Source of the DNA: Streptomyces goshikiensis
GTDB lineage: Bacteria; Actinomycetota; Actinomycetes; Streptomycetales; Streptomycetaceae
Length of the DNA stretch: 64,000 nucleotides
Assembly (NCBI RefSeq): GCF_014650555.1
Contig: NZ_BMVE01000003.1
Span: 620,001-684,000, forward strand
Direction of reading: 5' to 3'
Made by a program: the position numbers and the translations under genes. This document shows positions 42,553-53,900 of the stretch, in pieces; the first letter of the stretch is position 1; each line of letters opens with the position of its first letter. A model generated the notes under the pieces. It did not search any database and was not told where the DNA came from. It saw only the letters and a list, made by a program, of their open reading frames with translations.

Positions 42553-42897
42553 GTGAGTGAACTGGTGAAACGCCTCAGCGAGTCCGACAACCCGGTCGTG
42601 CTCGGCGACGCGAGCCTCTCCGGCGCCGAACTGTACGCCCGCATCACCCGGCTGCGGACGGTGCCGCTGACCTTCCCCGGCACCCGGGGCGGCACCACCC
42701 TCGACCTCGCGGTCGACGCCGGCCGCACCGTCCTCGACACCGCCGACTTCACGGCGGGCACGGGCCGGCTGCACATCGAGGGGACCCTGACGCTGAACCG
42801 CGTCCCCGTCCGCTGCACCGCGGACATCGACCTGGCCTCCCGCGCGGGGACCGGGCGGATGTCCGACGCCCGCCAGGCCCGACAGGAGACCGCGTGA
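42553..42897 (+). CDS. Small protein of unknown function within the NRPS cluster
   Basis: 114 residues, no signal peptide or membrane segment. It reads like a beta-rich domain (RLHIEGTLTLNRVPVRCTAD in the last third) after a short AMP-ligase-like start (NPVVLGDASLSGAELYARIT). The GTG at 42553 follows a GGATGG site; its end overlaps the next NRPS start (GTGA). It lies exactly where a T domain would be expected between the stand-alone A and the next T-C-A-T protein. I do not recognise a family; a docking or adaptor role is speculation. Confidence 0.55.
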   Translation: MSELVKRLSESDNPVVLGDASLSGAELYARITRLRTVPLTFPGTRGGTTLDLAVDAGRTVLDTADFTAGTGRLHIEGTLTLNRVPVRCTADIDLASRAGTGRMSDARQARQETA

Positions 42898-45800
42898 GCA
42901 GCATGACCGCCGAAGCCGTACGGGCGAGGATGACGGCCCTCTTCCGGGACGTCCTCGACCAGCCGGAGCTCGCCGCCGACGGCGACTTCTTCGACCACGG
43001 CGACTCACTGCTCGCCGCGCGCCTCATCATGCGGGTGCGCGTCGAGTTCGGACAGGAAGTCCCGCTCGCCTGGATCTTCGAGGGCCGGACCGCGGCCGCC
43101 CTCGCCGACCGGCTGACCGGAGCCGACACGGAACTCCCGCGGGCCGCGGCGCCCCCGCCGATCCCGCGGGCCGACGGGCAGCGCCCCCTGCGGCTGTCGC
43201 ACGCGCAGGAGCGGCTGTGGTTCCTGAACCAGCTCGACCCCGACGACCCCGCCTACAACGAACCGCTCGTCTACCGCGTACGGGGACCGCTCGACACGGC
43301 GGCGCTCCGTACCGCCCTCCGCCGTGTGGTCGACCGGCACGAGGCGCTGCGCACGACGTTCGTCCTGGACGGCGACGCCCCCGTGCTCTGCGTACTGGAG
43401 GACGTCGACCCCGGCCTGGACACCAGGGACCTGCGCGAGGAGTACGCCGAGGGCGGTGACGCCTGGCTGCGCGGGTTCCTGCGCGCGGAGATCCGCCGCC
43501 CCTTCGACCTCACCGCCGCACCCCTCGTGCGCGCCCACGCCTTCCGACTCGGCGAGGACGCGTGGGCCCTGCTCTTCACGCTCCACCACATCGCCACCGA
43601 CGGCTGGTCGAACTCCCTCTTCCTCGACGAGATCAGCAGCGGCTACCGGCAGGCCGCCGGACCCGGCGGCACGCCCCTGCCCGAACCCCTGCCCGTCCGC
43701 TTCTCCGACTTCGCCCAGTGGGAACGCGACACGGTGAGCGGGAACCCGGAGAGCGGGCTGCGGTTCTGGGAGGAGGAACTGCGCGGCGCGCCGCTCGCAC
43801 CGGCGCTGCGCACCGACACCCCGCGGGGCAGTGGCACCACCACGCTCGGCGACGCGCTCCTGTACGACCTCGACGCCGCCAGGGCCGGCCGGCTCGCGGA
43901 GACGGCCCGCCGGTGCGGGGTGTCCACGTACTCCCTCTCCCTGGCCGTCTTCACCCTGCTGATGCACCGCTGGACGGGCGAGGCCGACATCGTGGTGGGC
44001 ACGCCCGTCGCCAACCGCCCGCACCCCGATCTGGACCGCCTGATCGGCTTCTTCGTGAACACGCTGCCGGTCAGGTCCACGTACGAGGGCCGGGAGACCT
44101 TCGCCTCCTACGCGGCGCGGATCGAGGCGACCGTGCGCCGGGCCGTCGAGCACGAACGGGTTCCCTTCGACCGCATCGTGGGCCGGCTCGGCGGGGGCGG
44201 CCAGAGCGGTCACCAGCCGCTGGCGCAGGTGGTGTTCGCCTTCCAGAACGACTTCGACCGCAGGCTCGCCCTGGAAGGCCTGGACGTCGAGTTCTTCCCC
44301 GTGCCGAACGGCTCCGCGCGGTTCGAGATGACGATGTTCATGGCCCAGGTGCCGGGCGGCGTCATCGAGTGCGAACTCGAATACAACACGGACCTCTTCG
44401 CCCCGGAGACGGCCGAGCGGTTCTTCGCCGTCTACCGCACCCTGATGGACGGCGTGCTCGACGACCCGCACCGCGCGCTCGCCGAGTACGGCCTGGTGTC
44501 GCACGACGAACACCTGCGCCTGCGCGGATGGAACGCCACCGACCGGCCGTTCCCCGCCGACCGGTGCCTGCACGAACTCATCGAGGAACGCGCGGCGTCG
44601 GACCCGGACGCCGTGGCCGTGGTGCACGGGCACGAGCACCTTGACTACGGGGCGCTGGACGCCTGGGCGAACCGGCTGGCCCGGCACCTGCGCGCGCGGG
44701 GCGCCGGCGCCGACACGGTCGTCGGGATCTGCATGGACCGCTCCGTCGAGATGGTCGCCGGGCTGCTCGGCATCCTCAAGGCGGGCGCCGCCTACCTGCC
44801 GCTCGACCCCGGCTCCCCCCGCAACCGGCTGGGCACCATCGCGCGGGACGCCGGCTCCCACTGGTGCCTCACGCTCGAACGGCACCGCGACAGCGTCCCC
44901 GAGGTGGAGCACACCGTGTTCCTCGACTCGGACCGGGAGGCGATCGAGGCGCACGACGCGACGTCTCCCGCAGCGGTCGTCCACCCCGACGACCTGGTGT
45001 CCGTCTACTACACCTCCGGTTCGACCGGCCGGCCCAAGGGCGTCGCCAACACCCACCGGGGCTGGGTCAACCGCATGGCGTTCATGCAGCGCCTGCACGG
45101 CCTGCGGCCGGGAGAGACCGTCCTGCACAAGACCACCCTGAGCTTCGACGACTCGGCGCTCGAAATCTTCTGGCCGCTGATGGCCGGCGGCCGGATCGCC
45201 CTCATCGACCCCGGACTCCACCGCGACCCGGGGGAGATCCTCGACGCGGCCGTCCGCAGCCGCACCGTCCACCTCCAGGTCGTCCCGAGCATGCTGGCCA
45301 TGATGGTCGACCACGTCGACCCCGGTCACCGCGAGCTGCTGAGCGCCCTGCGCACCACGGTGTCCAGCGGCGAGGCCCTGTCGGGAGAGCTGGTGCGCCG
45401 CCACCACGAGGTCCTGCCCGGCGCCCTGCACAACACCTGGGGCGCCACGGAGGTCTCCATCGACTCCACCACGCACACCTGCACCGCCGCGGACGTCGAC
45501 ACGGCCGGCGCGGTCAGCGTGGGCCTGCCCTTCGACAACAACCAGATCCACGTCCTCGACGGACTCCACCGGGAAGTGCCGGTCGGCGTCGTCGGTGACC
45601 TCTACATCGGCGGGACCGGGCTCGCCCGGGGATACCTCGGGGACCCGGCCAAGACGGCGGCGGCGTTCGTGCCGAGCCCGTACGCCCCGGGCGAGCGCAT
45701 GTACCGCACGGGCGACCGGGGATACCGCCGTCCGGACGGCACGCTCATGTTCGTCGGGCGGTCCGACCACCAGGTCAAGATCCGCGGCATGCGGGTCGAA

Positions 45801-46394
45801 CTCGGCGAGATCGACGCCGTGCTCACCCGGCACCCCGGGGTCAAGGAGGCCCTCACCGTCGTCCAGGAGACGGCGTCCGGGCTGAAGCGGCTCGTGGCCT
45901 ACGTGGTGGCGGACGGCGGGAGCTCCGGTCCGGCGCCCGAAACGGTCCGCGCGCACGTCGCCGCGTACCTGCCGGACTACATGGTCCCGTCGTTCGTCCT
46001 GCTCCTCGACGCCTTCCCGCTCACCCCGAACGGCAAGGTGGACCGCAAGGCGCTGCCCGAGCCGGACCGGCTGCGGGACTACTCCGAACTGGCCTTCGTA
46101 CCGCCCGAGGGGCCCGTCCAGGAGAACCTCGCCGAGATCTGGGGCGACATCCTGGGCGTCGACAAGGTCGGCGTGCTCGACAACTTCTTCACCCTGGGCG
46201 GCCATTCCCTGGTCGCCACCCGGCTGGTCTCCCGCGTCCGCCGGCGCTTCGGGGTGGACCTGCGCCTCCAGGACGTCTTCGGGATGCCCACCATCACTGC
46301 GATGGGGGACGAGGTGGAACGCCTGCTGGCCGAACGCGTGAACAGCATGACCGAGGACGAGGTCAGGGAGCTGTTCGAGCAACTGGGCGGCTGA
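42894..46394 (+). CDS. NRPS module T-C-A-T
   Basis: 1166 residues. T1 about 1-80 (Ser in DHGDSLLAARL near 37), C about 95-530 (LHHIATDGWS near 231), A about 545-1045 ([12 protein letters not shown] near 706, NGKVDRK near 1030), T2 about 1070-1150 (LGGHSLVATRL near 1103). T1 is expected to receive the residue activated by the preceding stand-alone A. My hand-read A code is DDLQVSTIDK, which I do not recognise as a known substrate. No epimerase or TE is present, so the chain passes on to another protein. The GTG at 42894 overlaps the small gene. Confidence 0.93.
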   Translation: MSSMTAEAVRARMTALFRDVLDQPELAADGDFFDHGDSLLAARLIMRVRVEFGQEVPLAWIFEGRTAAALADRLTGADTELPRAAAPPPIPRADGQRPLRLSHAQERLWFLNQLDPDDPAYNEPLVYRVRGPLDTAALRTALRRVVDRHEALRTTFVLDGDAPVLCVLEDVDPGLDTRDLREEYAEGGDAWLRGFLRAEIRRPFDLTAAPLVRAHAFRLGEDAWALLFTLHHIATDGWSNSLFLDEISSGYRQAAGPGGTPLPEPLPVRFSDFAQWERDTVSGNPESGLRFWEEELRGAPLAPALRTDTPRGSGTTTLGDALLYDLDAARAGRLAETARRCGVSTYSLSLAVFTLLMHRWTGEADIVVGTPVANRPHPDLDRLIGFFVNTLPVRSTYEGRETFASYAARIEATVRRAVEHERVPFDRIVGRLGGGGQSGHQPLAQVVFAFQNDFDRRLALEGLDVEFFPVPNGSARFEMTMFMAQVPGGVIECELEYNTDLFAPETAERFFAVYRTLMDGVLDDPHRALAEYGLVSHDEHLRLRGWNATDRPFPADRCLHELIEERAASDPDAVAVVHGHEHLDYGALDAWANRLARHLRARGAGADTVVGICMDRSVEMVAGLLGILKAGAAYLPLDPGSPRNRLGTIARDAGSHWCLTLERHRDSVPEVEHTVFLDSDREAIEAHDATSPAAVVHPDDLVSVYYTSGSTGRPKGVANTHRGWVNRMAFMQRLHGLRPGETVLHKTTLSFDDSALEIFWPLMAGGRIALIDPGLHRDPGEILDAAVRSRTVHLQVVPSMLAMMVDHVDPGHRELLSALRTTVSSGEALSGELVRRHHEVLPGALHNTWGATEVSIDSTTHTCTAADVDTAGAVSVGLPFDNNQIHVLDGLHREVPVGVVGDLYIGGTGLARGYLGDPAKTAAAFVPSPYAPGERMYRTGDRGYRRPDGTLMFVGRSDHQVKIRGMRVELGEIDAVLTRHPGVKEALTVVQETASGLKRLVAYVVADGGSSGPAPETVRAHVAAYLPDYMVPSFVLLLDAFPLTPNGKVDRKALPEPDRLRDYSELAFVPPEGPVQENLAEIWGDILGVDKVGVLDNFFTLGGHSLVATRLVSRVRRRFGVDLRLQDVFGMPTITAMGDEVERLLAERVNSMTEDEVRELFEQLGG

Positions 46395-46453
46395 GCCCCG
46401 TACCGCCTCCGTCCGACGCCGGACCCATCCGACAGCAGAGGGGAAAACCACCC

Positions 46454-46672
46454 ATGTCCAATCCGTTCGAGGACACCGACGGCACCTTCTACGTCCTGGT
46501 CAACGCCGAGGGACAGCACTCCCTGTGGCCGGCCTTCGCCGAGGTCCCCGCGGGCTGGGAGACGGTCCACGGAGAGGCGGACCGCGAGTCCTGCCTGCGC
46601 TACGTCGAGGAGTCCTGGACCGACATGCGGCCGCGGACGCTCATCGAGGCCACCGACGGCAACCCGCGGTGA
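46454..46672 (+). CDS. MbtH-like NRPS chaperone (second copy)
   Basis: 72 residues. Marks are NAEGQHSLWPAFAEVPAGW and ESWTDMRPRTL. It differs clearly from the copy at 38844, so it is not a recent duplicate. It probably serves the A domains of the downstream NRPS genes. The ATG at 46454 lies after AGAGGGGAAA. Confidence 0.95.
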   Translation: MSNPFEDTDGTFYVLVNAEGQHSLWPAFAEVPAGWETVHGEADRESCLRYVEESWTDMRPRTLIEATDGNPR

Positions 46673-46751
46673 ACGCGGCTCCGCTTCCACGTCCTTGCCT
46701 TCCTCCCTCCCTTCCTCCTCCAGCGAGCACTGACACCCACGGAGTTCGGTC

Positions 46752-47822
46752 ATGACCACCGTAGTTCTGGACGCGCGGGACATAGCCCGCATCATCGGCA
46801 CCGTCGGCCGGCACGAGGTGATGGACCAGGTCACCGACCGCCTCCTCGCCGCCTTGCGCGCGCTGGCGAAAGGCGAGGCCGGCCACACCCCGGCGAGAGG
46901 CGGCTTCACCAGGGAGGCCAACGGCCTGGGCTGCCTGGAGTGGATGCCGCACCACGAACCCGGCAAGAGCGTCACGCTCAAGACCGTCGCCTACTCCCCG
47001 GGCAACCCCGAGCACTGCTCGTTGCCCACCATCCTCGGCACCGTCGCCCGCTTCGACGACGTGACCGGCCGCCTGGAGGCCCTCGCCGACGGCGTCGTGC
47101 TCACCGCGATCCGCACCGGCGCCGCCTCGGCCGTCGCCAGCCGGCTGCTCGCGCGCCCCGACAGCCGCGTCGTCGGCCTGATCGGCGCGGGCGCCCAGGC
47201 CGTGACGCAACTGCACGGCCTCAGCCGGGTCTTCGACATCGGCGAGGTCCTGGTCCACGACGTGGACCCGCGCCACGCCGCGAGCTTCCCGCAGCGGGTG
47301 GGGTTCCTCGGCCTCGACGTGCGGATCGCACCCGCGCAGGAGGTCGTCGCCGCGGCGGACATCCTGTGCACCGCCACCTCGGTCGAGGTCGGGGCCGGCC
47401 CGGTCTTCCAGGACGTGGACGTACGGGAACACCTGCACATCAACGCCATCGGGGCGGACCTGCCCGGCAAGACCGAGCTGCCGAAGGACCTGCTGGAGCG
47501 CTCGTTCGTCTGCACCGACCACGTCGAGCAGGCCCTGCGCGAGGGCGAGTGCCAGCAACTCGGCGCGGACGGGATCGGCGCGCACCTGGCGGACCTGTGC
47601 GCCGAGCCCGCGCTGGCGCACCCGTACCGGTCGCGCACCACGGTCTTCGACTCCACCGGGTTCGCCCTGGAGGACCACGTCGCCCTGGACGTCCTCCTGG
47701 AACTGGGCGCCGAACTGGGCCTCGGCACCAGGATCGACATCGAGTACCACCCGGCGGACGCCCTGGAGGTCTACCCGCCGATCCAGGCCGGTGACCGGCT
47801 CGTCGGGACCACCGCCGGCTGA
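46752..47822 (+). CDS. Ornithine/lysine cyclodeaminase (RapL/pipecolate type)
   Basis: 356 residues, mu-crystallin family. It makes a cyclic imino acid with loss of ammonia: proline from ornithine or pipecolate from lysine. The whole sequence follows RapL-type lysine cyclodeaminases from memory: EWMPHHEPGKSVTLKTVAYS near residue 65, the NAD loop LIGAGAQAVTQLHGLS near 143, HINAIGADLPGKTELP near 225 and VFDSTGFALEDHVALD near 300. The A domain at 61000-62600 has a proline-like code, giving the made residue a place to go. SbnB-like diaminopropionate enzymes are relatives but fit less well. Confidence 0.8.
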   Translation: MTTVVLDARDIARIIGTVGRHEVMDQVTDRLLAALRALAKGEAGHTPARGGFTREANGLGCLEWMPHHEPGKSVTLKTVAYSPGNPEHCSLPTILGTVARFDDVTGRLEALADGVVLTAIRTGAASAVASRLLARPDSRVVGLIGAGAQAVTQLHGLSRVFDIGEVLVHDVDPRHAASFPQRVGFLGLDVRIAPAQEVVAAADILCTATSVEVGAGPVFQDVDVREHLHINAIGADLPGKTELPKDLLERSFVCTDHVEQALREGECQQLGADGIGAHLADLCAEPALAHPYRSRTTVFDSTGFALEDHVALDVLLELGAELGLGTRIDIEYHPADALEVYPPIQAGDRLVGTTAG

Positions 47823-47914
47823 GCCCCGGCCCACCCGCCCGTGGTCCGCCCCGCCGGGGGCGAGCGCATCCGGGGCCGCGCCGGAGGCAGCGATCGAGAG
47901 AAGAGGAATTCCCG

Positions 47915-50900
47915 TTGAGTGCAAGCCAGTCGGAGGCCACGGCCACGAGCGGGCCGGACGACGAAGCCGCCGGCCAGGACTTCTACGTCTTCCCCGCCTC
48001 GCGGGCCCAGAAGCGCATGTACTTCCTCCAGGAACTTGCCGGCGACGCGTCGACCTACCACGTGCCCCTCTTCTACACGCTGACCGGCGCCGTCGACGAA
48101 CAGGCACTGCGGGAGGCCGCCCAGGGCCTCGTGGACCGGCACGAGGCCCTGCGCACCCGCTTCGCCGTACGCGACGGAGAACTGCTGCAGCTGGTCAGCC
48201 CCGAGAGCCGGGTGGAGTGGCGGGTCGAGGACGTCGCCGACGACGACGCGGCCGTCGAGCGGTGGGTGCGCCGCGAGAGCGACCGGCCCTTCGACCTGCT
48301 GGCCGGGCCGCTGTTCCGGGTCGCGCTGCTGCGCAGGTCCGCCCGGAAGTCGGTGCTGCTGGTCGACACGCACCACATCGTCACCGACGGCTGGTCCACG
48401 GGAATCATCCTCGCGGAACTGTCCCGGGGGTACGCGAGCCGCGTCGCGGGCGCCCCGGACGGCCAGGAGCCCCCGGAGGTGCAGTACGCGGACTACTCCG
48501 CATGGCAGGACGAGTGGCTGGACAGCGCGGCCGCCCACCGCCAGGAACGCTACTGGCAGGAGCGGCTCGCCGGTGAGCTGCCGCTGCTCGAACTGCCCAC
48601 CCCCCGGCCGCGGCGGCAGGACGCCCCCGGGCCCGGCGCCGCGGGGATCCACGTGTTCCCGCTGCCGGGCCGGGCCGTGGACACGCTGCGCGGCCTGTGC
48701 CTGGAGGCCGGCGGCACCCTGTTCATGGGGCTCCTCGCCGCCTTCGACGTGCTGCTGAACCGCTACACGGGGCTCGACGACATCCTCGTCGGCACCCCCA
48801 TCGCCAACCGCAACCGCGAGGAGTTCGAGAACGCCGTCGGACTGTTCGTCAACACCACCGTCTTCCGCTCGGACCTGTCGGCCGATCCGACCTTCCGCGA
48901 GCTCCTGGGGCAGGTCCGCGACCGGGTCCTGGAGGCCCAGGACCACCAGGACCTGCCGTTCGAGCGGCTGGTGGAGATGAAGAACCCCGAGCGCGGGGCG
49001 GCCGCGTCACCGGTGTTCCAGGTGATGTTCGGGATGAACCGCGCCGGAGACCTGTCCTGGACCCTGCCGGGCGTCGAGGTGGAATGGCTCCCGACCCCCC
49101 TGTCCCGGGCCAAGTTCGACCTGCTGCTCGACGCGACCGACGGACCGGAGGGCGTCGAGTGCTCCTTCGAGTACCGCGCCGACCTGTTCGGCGAGCAGAC
49201 CATCGGCCTCCTGGCCGAACACCTCGCCGTGCTGGTCGGGAGCATCGCGGCCGGCCCCGACCTGCCCGTCTCCCGGCTGCGCCTGCTCACCGGCCCCGAA
49301 CTCGCACGACAGGCCCCGCCCCCGCCCCCGGCGGAGGACCGCACGGCCGCCCCGGCCCTGTGCCACGAACGCTTCGGCCAGTGGGCGGCGCGCACCCCGG
49401 ACGCGGTCGCGGTGGTCGACGGCGACACGCACCTCACCTTCGGCCGGCTGGAGGCCCGCGCCAACCAGCTCGCCCACCACCTGAAGGCCGCCGGCGTCGG
49501 GCCGGGGCACCTGGTGGGCCTGAGCGTGAACCGCAGCGCCGACCTGGTCGTCGCGATCCTCGGCATCCTCAAGGCCGGCGGGTGCTACGTCCCCTTCGAC
49601 CCCGCCTATCCGGCCGAGCGGCTCCGGTTCATGGCCGAGGACTCGGGCGTGAGCACCCTGCTGGCCGGCGAGGGCGTCCCGGTGTGGTGGGACGGGAGCA
49701 CCGCCCGGGTCGTCGACCTGGCCGCCGAGGCCGCCGCGATCGCCGCGCAGCCGCGGACGGCCCCGGCCGTCGAGGTGAGCGGGGACGACCTCGCGTACGT
49801 CATCTACACCTCCGGCTCCACCGGCCGGCCCAAGGGCACGCTGATCCCGCACCGCAACATCGCCCGGCTGTTCTCCGCCACCGACCACTGGTTCGGCTTC
49901 GGCCCGCAGGACGTGTGGACCCTGTTCCACTCCTACGCCTTCGACTTCTCGGTGTGGGAGCTCTGGGGGGCGCTGGCGCACGGCGGCCGCCTGGTCGTGG
50001 TCCCGTACGAGACGAGCCGCGACCCCGAGGCCTTCCACCGGCTGCTGCGCACCGAGCGCGTGACCGTGCTCAACCAGACCCCGTCGGCCTTCTACCAGCT
50101 GATGCGGGCCGACAAGGAGGCACAGTCAGACCAGCCCGCCCCGCTCGCGCTGCGCCTGGTCGTGTTCGGGGGCGAGGCCCTGGACCTGCCGGCCCTGCGC
50201 GACTGGTTCGAGCGGCACGGGGACACGGCCCCGCGGCTGGTCAACATGTACGGGATCACCGAGACCACGGTGCATGTGACCTACCGGCCGATCACCCTGC
50301 GCGACCTCGACGAGGGCCGCGGCAGCGTGATCGGCACGCCCATCCCGGACCTGCGGCTGTACGTCCTCGACCGGCACGGACGCGGCGTTCCCACCGGTGT
50401 CCCCGGAGAGCTGTACGTCGGCGGGGCCGGGCTCGCGGACGGCTACCTGAACCGCCCGGAGCTGACCGCGGAGCGTTTCGTACCGGCGCCCTTCGCCGGC
50501 CACGGGGGCGAACGCCTCTACCGCACCGGCGACCTCGTACGCCTCCTGCACGACGGCGACCTGGAGTACTGCGGACGCATCGACCGCCAGGTCAAGCTGC
50601 GCGGCTTCCGGATCGAACTCGGCGACATCGAGGCGGCGCTCAGCTCCCACCCGGAGGTCGTCGACTCCGTCGTGCTGCTGCGCACCGACGCGGCCGGCCA
50701 CCCCCAGCTGGCCGCCTACGCGGCCGCGCCGGTGAAGGCGACGGCGCCGGCGCCCGACGCGCACGTCCTGCGCGCCCACCTGGCCGCGCTGCTGCCCGAG
50801 CACATGGTCCCCGCCTCGTACACCGTGCTGCCCGCCTTCCCCCTGACCGCCAACGGCAAGGTCGACCGCGCCGCCCTGCCCGAACCGCGCGGCGCGCAGG

Positions 50901-53900
50901 GCCCCTCCCCGGCGGAACACGCGCCGCCGCGCACCCCCGTCGAACGCGCGCTCGCCGACATCTGGAGCGAGGTCCTCGGGCAGCGCGTCGGCATCGACGA
51001 CGGCTACTTCGCCCTGGGCGGCGACTCCATCCGCAGCATCCGGCTGCTGGCCCTGGCGCGCGAGGCGGGCCTGGACTTCAAGCTCACCGACCTGATGACC
51101 CGCCAGACCATCCGGAGCCTGGCGGAGGCCGTCACGCCGACCGCTCCGCGCGAGGGGCCCGAGCGGCGGCGGGAACCGTTCGCGCTGCTGTCCCCGGCGG
51201 ACCGCACCCTGCTGCCGGACGGCCTGGACGACGCCTACCCGATGACGCGGACGCAGCTGGGGATGCTGTTCCACAGCGGACTCTCCGCCGACGGCACGGC
51301 CGAGTACCACAACACCTCCACCTACCGCATCCGGGCCCGCTGGGACGTCGCCGCCTGGCGGGCCGCGGTGAGCGAGACCATCGGCCGGCACGACATCCTG
51401 CGGACCTCCTTCGACCTGCACTCCCTCTCGGAACCGGCGCAACTGGTGCACCGGGACGTCGAACCGCCCGTCACCTTCGAGGAGCTGGACCACCTCGGCC
51501 CCGAGGCCCGGCGCGCGGCAGTCGAGGCCCGTACCGCGCGGGAGGCCCGGCAGCCGTTCGACTGGCAGCGGGCGCCGCTGATCCGGTTCCACGTCCAGCG
51601 CCTCACGGACGACACGCTCCAGCTGTTCATCACCGAGCACCACGCCATCCTGGACGGCTGGAGCGAACGGTCCCTCTTCGCCGAGCTCCTGCTGCGCCAC
51701 GCCGCCGCGCTCGCGGGCACCGGGCGCCCGGACACCACCCCTCCCGCCTCGCGCTTCGCCGACTTCGTGGCGCTGGAGACCGCCGCGCTCGCCGACCGGG
51801 ACACCGCGGCGTACTGGGAGGCGGAGCTGGACGGCGCCTCGCTCACCCGGCTGCCCCGGCCGGCGCTGCCCCCGGGCCGCACCGGCCCGGCCGCCATGGG
51901 GTTCCACGAATCCCCGCTCGACCCCGAGGTGACCGCCGCCCTCCCGGGACTCGCCGCACGCCTCGGAGTACCGCTGCGCTGCGTGCTGCTCGCCGCCCAC
52001 CTGCGGGTGCTCAGTCTGCTCAGCGGGGCCGACGACGTGGTCACCGGCGTCGTCTACAACGGCCGCGGCGAGGAGCGCGACGCCGACCTGACCCTCGGCG
52101 TCTTCCTCAACACCCTCCCGTTCCGGGGCCGTCTCACCGGCGGCAGCTGGACCGAGCTGATCGAGCGGACGGCCCGCCAGGACATCGCCGTCCAGCCCCA
52201 CCGCCGCTATCCGCTGCCGGAGATCATGCGGCGCACCGGCGGGTCGGAACTGTTCGAGAGCTTCTTCAACTACACCCGGTTCCATGTGGAGAACACCCTC
52301 GCCGGGCAGTCCGAGGTCGTCGTCCTGGAAGCGGAGGGCTCCGCGCCCACGCACTTCCCCTTCGGCGCGGAGTTCGCGGTCGGCGGCGCCGACGAGCACC
52401 TCACCCTCGGCCTGCGCTACGACACCGGACAGTTCCACGAGGAGCAGATCGCCTCGTTCCACGGCCACTACGCCGCCGTGCTCGCCGCCATGGCCGGTGA
52501 CCCCGAGGGAAGCCACGAGGACGCGGACCTGCTCCCGGCCGCCGAGCACGAGCGGATCGCCGCCTGGAACGCCACCGCCGTGACCTACGACCGGCCCCAC
52601 GTCCTGCACGCCCTGATCGGGGAACAGGTGCGCCTGCGGCCGGACGCGCCCGCCGTCCGCCACGAGGGCGAGGAGCTGAGCTACCGCGCCCTCGACGAAC
52701 GGGCCGGCCGGCTGGCGGGGGCCCTGCGCGCCCACGGCGTGGCCCGGGGCCAGTTCGTCGGCCTCCACATGGAGCGCTCGCTCGACCTCTCCGTCGCGCT
52801 GCTCGCCGTCCTCAAGGCCGGGGCCGCCTACGTCCCGCTGGACCCGGACCACCCCGACCTGCGCCTGCGCCAGGTCCTGGGCGCCGCCGGGATCTCCGTG
52901 GTCCTCGCGGCCGGACCGGGCGCCTCCCGGCTCGACGGGGTCCCGGGGATCACGGTCGTACGGGCGGAGGCCGGGCAGGACCCGGCCGAGGGCACCCCCG
53001 AGCCGGTCCCCGCCGCCCCCGAGGACCCCGCCTACATGATCTTCACCTCGGGTTCGACCGGCACGCCGAAGGGCGTCGTGGTCTCCCACCGGGCCATCTG
53101 CAACCGGCTGCTCTGGATGCAGCAGGAGTACGGCCTGGAGGTGGGGGAGCGGGTCCTGCACAAGACCCCGTACACCTTCGACGTATCGGTGTGGGAGCTG
53201 TTCTGGCCGCTGCTCGCCGGCGCGACGCTGGTGCACGCCCGGCCCGGCGGGCACCGGGACCCCGCCTACCTCGCGCGGCTGGTGGGCGCCGAGCGGATCA
53301 CCACCGCCCACTTCGTCCCCTCCATGCTCCAGGCGTTCGTCGAGGAACCCCTGGCCCGCGGGTGCACCGGCCTCACCCGGGTCATCTGCAGCGGTGAGGC
53401 GCTCCCGTACGACCTCCAGACCCGCTTCTTCTCGGTCCTCGGCGCCGAGCTGCACAACCTGTACGGCCCCACCGAGGCCGCCGTGGACGTCACCGCCTGG
53501 CGCTGCCGGGACGACGGGCGGACCGTGGTGCCGATCGGCCGCCCGATCGCCAACATGCAGACCCACGTCCTCGACCGGCGCGGGCACGCCGTACCGGTCG
53601 GCGTCACCGGCGAGCTGCACCTCAGCGGCGTGGGACTGGCCGACGGCTACCACGGCCGGCCCGACCTGACGGCGCGGAGCTTCATCCACCACACCGACCG
53701 CCGCGGCGTCCGGCGGCGCATGTACCGCACCGGGGACCTGGCCCGCTGGCTGGCGGACGGCACCCTCGAATACCGGGGCCGCACCGACTCCCAGGTCAAG
53801 CTCCGGGGATTCCGCATCGAGCTCCAGGAGATCGAGGCCGTCCTCGCCGGGCACCCGGCGGTCGCCGAGTGCGCCGTCGTCCTGCGCCAGGACCGGCTCG

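Noticed and set aside
43005..46451. Minus-strand frame of 1148 codons opposite the T-C-A-T NRPS
   Set aside because: An antisense shadow, rich in Val/Gly/Arg/His, produced by the codon bias of the NRPS gene.
46752..47822. Reading the cyclodeaminase as SbnB for diaminopropionate
   Set aside because: The sequence follows lysine-cyclodeaminase (RapL-like) stretches more closely, and the cluster has a lyase-type diamino acid set already.
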